A stretch of DNA of 64,000 nucleotides from Allacma fusca (lineage: Eukaryota; Arthropoda; Collembola; Symphypleona; Sminthuridae): positions 21,514,001 to 21,578,000 of the forward strand of contig OX359246.1 of the NCBI GenBank assembly GCA_947179485.1, written 5' to 3'. Positions 55,303 through 64,000 of this stretch are shown piece after piece. Every line of letters begins with the position of its first letter. Position 1 is the first letter of the stretch. A program made the translations under genes and the position numbers. The notes under the pieces are model-generated. The model was not told the DNA's origin. It searched no databases and worked only from the letters and a program-made list of their open reading frames with translations.

Positions 55303-58300
55303 AATACACTTGAAAAGGGAGAGGGAGAAAGGAGCTGAATAGGAGGATTCCCTGGGTTTTCAAGAGACAGGAAGAAGCAATTTTGGACTTTCTCTTCCCA
55401 ATTCATTCTGGACTTATATAATGCTGGATGGGTGGGGTACAGCGGGCCTCTGTTGGGGGAACAAAAGTATAAGCCCAATGAGATAAACCCTCGTCAAAGG
55501 CAGACTTGGATTTCTGTCGGAAATTTTTTTTTCCTTTGGGCTGGGAAAGCACTTGAGGCTGACGTTGATGTGCTGGATTGCCCGTCACTCCTCTCTTTGT
55601 CCACACTCCACTTCTGTCAAGAGAGTTTCCCTTGATTTCACATATCACGCATTTACTCTCCCTACGTCTCAATTCCTCCTTAAATCTCTCCTCCCCTTTG
55701 CATGAGACTCCGTCATCATTTTTGATTCCAAGTTTTGTTTTCCCTCATTATAGACCCATATGGCAGGTGTAATTTTTCAAACAACCCTCTCAAACTTTGG
55801 CCTGAACATGTAAACTCTCCGAACTTACTTTTCCTCCTTTGTAATTTGTCCTTGGAAATCTCACGTCATAATCTGGCACTCATATTCACTTCTATACAGG
55901 ATTCTCTCAAACTGTTCCCCCCTCGTCCCAGCAAATCCTGAGGAGGGAATTTTTCAGCTCCCCTCTTTGTCAACAAGATAAATTTTTGCTCAAAATTTCA
56001 AAATTTGTGCGGTGGAAAAACAGTTCGCAAAAAGAAATTAAGGGCTTTTTTAATAAAGAACTTCGTCTTCAATGTAATTTTGAGTTTAAGGCATTATTGC
56101 CACAAATTTTAGCTTCAAATTTGTAATTCTCTTTTTATATTGTGCTAGGATGTTGGTAGTAACTGCAAAAACATAAGTGAAAGAAAAGGGTGGGAAATTT
56201 CATGGAAAGTTTTGCATTTTTCAAAAAAGCAGGAATTATATTTGAACCTGGATTGAGGAATTTCTGAGCAAGTCACGAGGAGATGAAAATTCATGGGAAA
56301 TAAGAGAAAGGAGTGTTTGATAACACCCTCGCTTTCATATGAGAGCTGTGGACGTGAGTAAGGGAGTGAGAGAACCCTGTGGATTTCTCTCACCCCTCAC
56401 AATCTTACACGCTGACAATGAGTCCGATATTTTGAGGATGGATTTGTTCAGAAAACATGTTTTCCACAAACTTGGGCTTCCCGACAACAAAAAATGTTTT
56501 CGTATTTCAATGATGATGATAAATGGCATCGGGATTGCTTGTCATGCATGATTACCAAAAGGCAACAATAACTTTTTATGTACTAAAATGTAAATCTGAC
56601 TTTGAGATTCCCATTCAAATTTGAGTGTAAACAACTCCCTGGGACTTTCCCATGACTCCGTAAATACTTGGGATATTAAATCATTGAGATGTATGTAAAT
56701 GACCAGAAACAGAGAGATTGTAAATATTTTGACGTTTGTTTCAAGCCCTCATCAAATGTGCTTATGTATATTTTCCAGTTTATTTTCTTATGTATGTATG
56801 TATGTATGTGGTAGCCCGGAAGATATAATCCGAAATGAGCTGGAACCATAGGGAACAATCCCAGCGCCACTCGGATGCACATAATTTAAACAAGTTCTAC
56901 GAAAAAAAATGCATTATTTATTAAATGTGCCTACAATGCCTTTTGTTACGTACAGTCCCCACTTTTTACAATGCCATCCCTTCAAACCCAGGATTTTACT
57001 CTCATAATGACGTTCTCTTATGACAACAGATCACTGTACACAGATCCGACAAATAGCCACGACTCCAAATGATACATCTCATTCCGGCATCCTTACTTTT
57101 CATTTTTGCAAATTGAACGGAAGAAGTTTGAAGTTGACGATGGCCATTACAGTAAATGTAAGAGCATATCTAAATGTACATCATTATTTTCCAATGCTTC
57201 AGAAACAGGGGTGTACTTAAATGTACGTGCTATTACAAATTACACATAAACGTACATACACAGTACACTTGCATTGCAAGGCATATAAGTACACCCTCAG
57301 AGTATTACATTTTCAAAAATGTGCAAAAATATCATTTTATTTCCCCGGAAATTATTTTCCTTCTAAGAGCATTTGCAATCATAACAGTCAGATTTTGATA
57401 CTATTATGAATGCTCTTGTAAAGATAGGGCACTGTAAAAATATCCCTTTTAAATTGTACGTACAAAAGCAATAAGGGTGTATCATTCCATCGTAAACATT
57501 CAGATGAAAGAACGGTCCGTTAATAACTATTGTCTCACAGTGCCCCACATTCTGAGGAAAAATCGTTTTGCCCATCTTTCGTAATTTCCAGAACTGCTAA
57601 TTTTTTTCTGAAAGGAATCCTAACTCGATATATTGGAAGGCTTATCTTTTGTATTCTTTCAGCTATTAGGTTTTAGCGTTGAGTTGAGGGAAGTCAAGTG
57701 AGGTATAAATAAGTATTACTGGGGCAGATTTCCAGGTTTGATCTGATGATTTAGTGGGCTAAGAAGCAACTATGCTGTTATTTAACGACTGGTTTTTCTG
57801 CAAGGGCAAGGTAAAAGTCCTAGAAGTTCGTAGTCAATTTTGGATAAATATTGAATGTACTCATGCTTTTTTGCACGTTTCATTTACGTTCAACTTCCCG
57901 CACAGTCCTTATAAAAACACATTCACCTGAGCTCAACTTTACCGTTTAGTGCTTAAGTCTTTTACGTAGGAATTTACTTGCTGGGAAATTATTCCAGCAT
58001 TTTAGTATTACAGTAACTTTTTCCCATTCAATTTTGTAACTTCAACTTGGGTTGCTCTTTAACCAACTCCGAGATACGGTTTGTTTTGGGAGTGTACATG
58101 TGTAATAATAATATTGCCTCTTAGCTGACCAAGTATATTTGCTCCAGCGGGAGGCATTTATTGTTTTAGCATTTGGGATGGTCTTCTCGTATTAAGGAAA
58201 GGAAGTCGAAGTATCTACTTGGCAAGATTCGGCTCGGTTTTGATTTACTCTGGCCTGGCGTCTTATCTCTGATGAAAATGTTCCCGTTCCAAGTTTCATC

Positions 58301-58938
58301 CACTTTCTCTCTCTCTTTCTCTCTGGAAAGGCTCCGAAGTCACTTTCTGTTAGTTACTTTTTTACAAGGAGGATTTTTGTTGCAAGATCAGTTCATTGAC
58401 AAGCTCCCAAGTTTCTGGGGATAGTGCAGAGTTCTATGAAGATAAGGAGAGGCGTAAAGGAGGCCTTATATACCTGACAATGAGTTAACATTCATATGTA
58501 CGCTACATATAAAGTACACTCTTGCTATTCCCAGCATGTCCTTATAATTTAAAGGAGAATTTTCCTGTAAGTACAAAAATATTTGGAGACTGTCCCATTT
58601 ACTAGAATCTTAATTCTGATGGGAATATAAGCCCTTACTATTATTGTAAGTGACAAACTTTATGCATAGGACGGATGCTGATTCACACACAGCAGAGCTC
58701 CCTGTATACAAAAATACACTCCGAGGATATTACTCTGGGTCAAGGAGTCCCACATTGAGAATTGAATTATCAAAGGGAGTTGTAAGAACTTCCTCGAGTC
58801 TCTCATGAGATAATAATAATGTCTTTTAATTTGTAATTTTTATAGGATCAGTTCCGATATATATTTAATACCGGGGCTGTAAATCTAAGGAAGAGTTCCT
58901 GGTGGATATGCTTTTGTACGGACGTGTGTGTATAAATA

Positions 58939-58965
58939 TGTATGTATGTATGTGTGTGTGTGTGT
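58939..58965. repeat. TATG/TG microsatellite
   Basis: TATG tetranucleotides passing into about seven TG dinucleotides. Confidence 0.8.
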
Positions 58966-60091
58966 TTGTACATATGTCTGATTTGGGATCGGGGAGGGAA
59001 ACATGGAATGCCCATTATGTCCCATAAAATATTACGAGCTAGCAATGCCAACTTAAATCTTTTCATGAAGTATGGAATTGGGAGGACTGGCGATAAACTG
59101 ACTCCTCTTTTTTCTCCACCCAAACCGGCCTTGTTCCTACTCAGGATAAAAAATCATCTTTTTATCCCAAATTCTTTCTCCATAGTTTGTCGATTGCATC
59201 TTCAACTTTGATCGCATCAAATATTTTATCTTATCACCATCAGCCATCAGCCCGGCTCTCAGGGAGGTTATTTATACGTACATGCACAAAAGGTCCTATT
59301 ATTAACAGCGAATTCCACATACAAACGTAGATACTCAATAAGTCTAAGGATCCTATACGGGTTACACTTTTGTAATAAGTAATAATGCATGTGTGGGTAA
59401 GTGCTCTCTTATATCTATGCACTGTTATATGTGCATATATGTTTATAAGTCAGCCAAATTCTGTCATCCCATACATTTTTAAGAAGAAGTCTCTTCTTCA
59501 TACTAATGGTCATATTGTGTGAGGACGTATGAACGTCAGGGGTAATTTATTATCAATTAGCTCCCCACTTTATCGGCGTCATATTTGATTCAGGAGTGAT
59601 TTTTGAAATGTGACTTATTACCCGGCTAATTATTGGGGAGGCGTTTTTAGACAATTATAGATTGCCCAAGGAATCCTTCAAAATCCTGAACGTTCTAACT
59701 TTATTGAAAGCATTCAATTGACTTTTCCTTTCTTTCCATTTTTTTTCCTTTAAAAGGATTTTTAATAAAAAATAAATAAATAAGTGAAACATTATTGTTT
59801 GAATTGGTGTTTTTTATTTAATACTTTCGAGGAGGAATCCTGAATTCCTGAAGGAGGGAAAGGGAATGAAATGAGATGTTACAAGCTCTTATATGGAAAT
59901 AAGTTAACAGTGGGATAAATGGGATTGGGTTTTAAGATTAAGTAAATGATAACTCTTTTCAGGGCTTCCTTAAGAGAGACATGTGAATTGGAAAAGTAAT
60001 GAAGTTATAGCGAAGATAATTAATAAATTAATTATAATTTAATTAATACTTTTAGGGTAAATTAATATTTTGTAAGAATAAGTTTTTCTTC

Positions 60092-62519
60092 CTATTCCTC
60101 AGTTTCCCTCCGATCCTTCACAATAATATAAAATTCCTCGGGCTCAAGGACATCGAAGACAGGGACGGGGTCCAATGTGGGCTTGGGTCTATTTGGATCC
60201 GGTTTCATCTCAAATCGTTGGAACAAACTCGTCAGGAAGAGGAAGATCTCATCCCGAGCGAGAGTCTCTCCGATACAGATGCGTTTCCCCGTCCCGAATG
60301 GCACCATCAATTCTTTATTTTGCAATTTCCCCTCTGGGCTAATAAACCGCTCGGGTCGGAAGGCCTCGGGGTCTCCCCAGACCTCGGGATTGTTGTGGAT
60401 GTGATGGAAATTGGTTCCCACGGTCGTCCCTTTGGGTATGTCATAACCTTCAAATAAGATATCCTCCGTTGCTGTGTGATAAGCCCCCACGGGGATCAAT
60501 GAGGTCTTCCGTAGTATTTCGCAGGTCAGAGCATCCGTGTAAGTCATCCTGTAAAAAATGCATGGATAATTAACACACTTGTAAAAATGTAACAATCTCA
60601 AAAATTTTGGGGACTCAAACGAGATAAATTCCTTAGGGAAGTGCTTTTCAAATTCATACTTGGGTCTATCGGCTATGGACGGTGAACGACTATTCCCAAT
60701 GACGTCGTCAATTTCCTTCTGAAGTTTCTCCTGGACTTCTGGATAAACCACATTGTAAAGGACGGCCCAAGTCAGCATGGTAGATGTGGTCATGGAGCCC
60801 GCTTGGAACAGATCCAGTGCGACGGATACTAAGGATTTTTCTGAAAATTCGAGAAAACTTACATAAAATAATTACTTTAAATTATCACTTAATTTATTTC
60901 TGAGTCTGATCTGTAGTCACACAGGATTTTTAATAGGGGTGCTCGTAAAAAGAAACCCTTCCTTTACACTGTACATCTCAATAAAAAGTGTTTATACAAG
61001 ATCCACAGTATCGTAAAATATTTGAAAGGAAATCAAACGAAAGTCTCAACTTACCCCCTAACGCCCCATAAAAACTAGAGTTAGGATCCTTGGTTCTGTC
61101 AATTTCCGCCAAATAAGCATCAATGAAATCTCGTGGATTCTCTCTCCTATCGTCTTTAAATTCCTCACGGTGCACCTTCACCGGGTCCGTGACTACGAAG
61201 CGGTTAGAATTCAAAAATCCTTGGATTTTGCTCCATCCACTCAGTCTTGGGAACATCTTGGCTAATTTTGGCATGAACATGACATACGTTGGGTTTATAC
61301 TCCGACCGGACCTTTTGTATGTGTGTAGAAACAATGAAATTAAATCTGAAGCTTTAAGTTATTTCTGAAGTTACCAAATTTTAATTTTGATAATTATTAC
61401 TATTACATAAATAGCCGGGAAATTATTTTATAACTTACGTAATTAACATCTCAAAGATATTCCTCAATTCCGGATCCGTATGACTAAATCTTTTCCCTGC
61501 CATGATTGTGAACAGAGAATTGATTACAGCCAAGTAGAACTTTCTATTAATGGAAAGAGGTTCCCCCTCATGGGACTTGAGCCAATGAATAGTCTCATCC
61601 ACTTCTTCCAAGATCAGCTGTTCCATGTAATTCTTCCCGAAGCCAAAATCTCTCAAGTGGCGTAAAGTGAATCGTCGCTGGTCTTGCCATTCTTGTCCGG
61701 ATGTTAACATTATCCCTTAAAATTCCAGGAAATAGACATAGAAAATAATTTGTGCTGTAGATAAATGATTTTAAAAACATACAAAATTTAACATACATTT
61801 TTTAAACATACAAAATTTTACATACATTTTTTAAACATACAAAATTTACCATACATTTTTTAAACATACAAAATTTTACATACATTTTTTAAACATACAA
61901 AATTTTACATACATTTTTTAAACATACAAAATTTTACATACGTTTTTTAAACACACACAATTTGACATACATTTTTTAAGCACAAAATTGTGCCGAATGT
62001 TTCTTTCATACCATGACTTTCCCCTTCAAATTCCAGCATTTCTATCCTTGGCCTTCCTTGCAAGCCGGGGATTTGGTATGCCTTCTTCACTAACTCAATG
62101 TCCGAGAGAATAATGTTCCTAAAATTTTACAATATTTTTTCAATAGCAGATTTACGCTTTATCTTTATTATTATGTCTCGCTTATTTATTTTTAAAAATT
62201 TGCTTCAATTCTTACCGCTTGTCGAGCATGTACATTTGATAGATCTTCCCATATTTCCCCGTCCATTTATTTATAGTGACATAAAGTTCTCGCCCGAAGG
62301 ACAGAGCATTTCCCAATACAGGCAAAGGAAAGGGCCCTGGAAGAGCCAAAGGCAAGCACAGATTAATTTTTCTCTCGTGCTTCAAAATTTGAGTGTAAAA
62401 ATGTGGGCGATAAAATTTGACAAACCTGGTGGAGTTTTTCCCAGTTTCTTTCTCCCAAAAAATTTCAGGGAAATTATTAAAATTATCCCCAAAATAACTA
62501 AACTCCAAAACGTGAACAT
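60092..62519 (-). CDS. Cytochrome P450, complete, CYP2-clan-like
   Basis: Seven - strand exons: 62519-62426, 62336-62216, 62118-62012, 61715-61439, 61311-61055, 60840-60660 and 60548-60092. They total 1494 nt, giving 497 residues plus stop, the usual microsomal P450 length. All introns are GT-AG. The N-terminus is a signal anchor (FWSLVILGIILIISL) with basic residues and TPPGPFPLPVLGN, the Pro-rich hinge. Further motifs: helix C WQDQRRF; I-helix AGSMTTS; ExxR as EILR; FRPERF; and the heme loop FGTGKRICIGE with its Cys ligand. Such enzymes sit on the ER membrane and oxidise small lipophilic substrates with electrons from P450 reductase. The acidic residue usual before the I-helix Thr is Met here. 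Sequence style is CYP2 clan; family number and substrate cannot be told. Confidence 0.95.
60549..60659 (-). other. P450 last intron, stop-free and a multiple of three
   Basis: 111 nt with donor GTATGA and acceptor TTTTTTACAG. It contains no in-frame stop, so unspliced RNA would add 37 residues between the DRPK segment and MTYTDA. The family pattern (DRPKMTYTDA) shows that splicing gives the normal enzyme. Confidence 0.8.
61773..61980. repeat. 30-bp tandem repeat in a P450 intron
   Basis: About seven copies of a 30-bp AT-rich unit containing AAACATACAAAATTTTACAT followed by ACATTTTTTT, with small changes. It lies in the intron between the third and fourth exons. Confidence 0.9.
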
Positions 62520-64000
62520 TTTGAGTCACTTTCAATGTAATTGCTTCAAACAAAAATCCATGGGTTTGGTCTTTTCCAACTGAAGTCTCAGACCGGTATG
62601 AATAGTTGTTAGGGAATGAATTCTGTCTGTGGATGAGGCTAATCTTTCTGGCCTCCCACATGCAGACACACATGCTTGAGGAGACAAGCAAGGAGTGGGG
62701 GTGGTAAACAGATTATGTCTATATATGTAGTTATTACAGTGGAATACTCGCGTAAGAGCACTCCGAAAAGTATACAAAAATTTGGCTCTTGACATGAGCT
62801 GCTCTTCTCAATTGAAAAATTCATATTGTTTAGGGAACGGGAGTGTCACAATATTTTTCCCACGTAAGAAAATCTCAAGTGTAATAAGCGAGTATTTCAC
62901 AGCGAGAGTCCACTCAATGTTGTGTCCTTCAACCTTGGATTTTTTCCCTACAGAGGATGACAGCAGATGCATTTGAGTATTTTTAATGTGCATCATAGCT
63001 ATGTAGTAGCATCCTGGCAAGGGGGTTTTAATATACGATAAACCTTGTAATTCTTCCGGAACTGAAAGGGCCATGTCACGTTGTGTTTACAGTTGCCTGG
63101 GCGTCTGCCATAATACACACGCTCAAGCATCAATTGAAAAGGCAGTTATTGCAGGGGAAAGTAAACAAACTCAAGTATGGGAAGAGCAGATATTTAAAAT
63201 TTATTATTATTAAGGGCAAGACGCCAGCTTCTGTGTAAATTTCATACGCAAGGATTCCAATGCTTTAAGTAGCCTCAGGAGTTCAACCCAGAATGTATCG
63301 ATATAAAAAAGTGAATTCAATTTTTGTATGTAATTTAATTGGGGAAGGAGGCTTAGAATTACGAGAGTCCAAATAATTGGGTTCATATATTTACGAAAAA
63401 TGCTCGTTTGCACTCTCATGTCAAAATAATCAGACAAGATACAATCAGAGTAAAACAGACTCATGCTTACTTATTATATGTCATTATTTAGTCCTGAGGA
63501 GGGTCACTGTTTGGAATCTAAACCTTGACAAATAAATTGATTCTAAGCGTTTAATTTATTTTTTGTAAAAGCGTTACTAATTATTATTGTTGGTCACATC
63601 AAATATTGACGGGAATCAATTGACAATTTTAGAACATATTCTTTGTAATTATTTTAACAACGCCGCTCGATGGAAATAGTGAAATGTTTAAACATTAAAT
63701 AAATTACAGACAAATACTGAATGAACTCAAGAGTGGACTGCCAAAAGAAAGCAATTTGCATGTATAATATTGTTTGACAAGGGAACATGCACGTAACCAA
63801 ATATTTTATTGTACCCTAAATTTATAATGAATAAAGTCCAAAGGGTTGATCAAGCGTATGTATGAGATTCATGTTCCCTGAGGAATGCAAACCAGTTAAA
63901 TCCAGTACAAATGTATGCACATTTGTACATTGTGTAGACCTCCGGCTTAATTAAAGTGTTATCTTGTATGCAGAGACGTTCTTATTAATTTTTGACATGG
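62520..64000. other. P450 upstream region and window end
   Basis: The P450 5' UTR and promoter should lie just above 62519, but no TATA box or initiator can be singled out. The rest of the stretch shows no recognised gene on either strand. Confidence 0.45.

Larger units (their letters stand above)
51300..60060. other. Long stretch without a recognised gene
   Basis: Both strands were read without finding a known domain, tRNA or transposon ends. Only microsatellites stand out: GA-rich at 55271-55302 and a TATG/TG run at 58939-58965. An AATAAA on the - strand near 59820 could serve the P450 gene. Confidence 0.5.

Noticed and set aside
55172-55478. Leu/Ser/Pro-rich - strand frames
   Set aside because: Translation of a GA/CT microsatellite.
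61773-61980. Regular repeats considered as a CRISPR-like array
   Set aside because: The units are contiguous 30-bp tandem repeats without unique spacers, in a eukaryotic intron.
62532-62824. - strand frames upstream of the P450 start considered as an alternative N-terminus
   Set aside because: The ATG at 62519 gives a proper signal anchor and PPGP hinge, and its donor phase fits the next exon; the upstream frames have neither.

Overview
The window is animal nuclear DNA, almost certainly from an arthropod. It is AT-rich, with spliced genes (GT-AG introns), BEL/Pao and APE-type LINE retrotransposons, many short repeats and long stretches without genes. A family B1 neuropeptide GPCR (nearest by eye to arthropod PDF receptors) and a CYP2-clan-like P450 point to a hexapod or crustacean. 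A springtail-like hexapod is a guess from the look of the P450, not a demonstrated assignment.

There are two confident host genes. (1) A family B1 GPCR on the + strand: six exons from the first intracellular loop/TM2 through TM7 and a long C-terminal tail (2039-35332). The extracellular domain and TM1 lie upstream of the window. Its first visible intron is about 22.5 kb and holds a LINE (7737-12635) and an env-bearing BEL/Pao provirus (14060-23325), both in the sense orientation. (2) A complete seven-exon cytochrome P450 on the - strand (62519-60092) that joins to a 497-residue protein with all expected signatures.

The 7.4-12.9 kb region is a LINE with two ORFs, flanked by two 244-bp direct repeats. 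ORF2 follows ORF1 in the same frame after a single UAG and has no AUG before its endonuclease domain; one frameshift breaks ORF2. The 13-23.7 kb region is the BEL/Pao element: 285-bp LTRs, a 32-bp tandem array in the leader/gag region, and gag-pol carrying two in-frame stops and two frameshifts. Its Cys-rich envelope reading frame is open and carries a segment resembling phlebovirus-type glycoproteins.

From 35.3 to 60 kb no confident host gene is seen. The region contains a decayed spliced DNA transposase on the - strand (about 46.5-44.6 kb). It also contains a foldback-like element (47671-49743) with repeat-rich inverted ends and a 12-bp flanking duplication. Nested inside that is a smaller hAT-like non-autonomous element (48023-48916) with an 8-bp duplication and GTTCA-rich arms. 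Related GTTCA-rich patches lie at about 7.2, 13.6 and 23.5 kb. A few + strand segments between 49.8 and 51.2 kb look exon-like but could not be identified.

Limits: all homology calls are by eye from motifs. Exon borders come from splice signals, reading-frame continuity and family pattern. Subfamily names (PDF receptor-like, CACTA-like, hAT-like, phlebovirus-like) are inferences.
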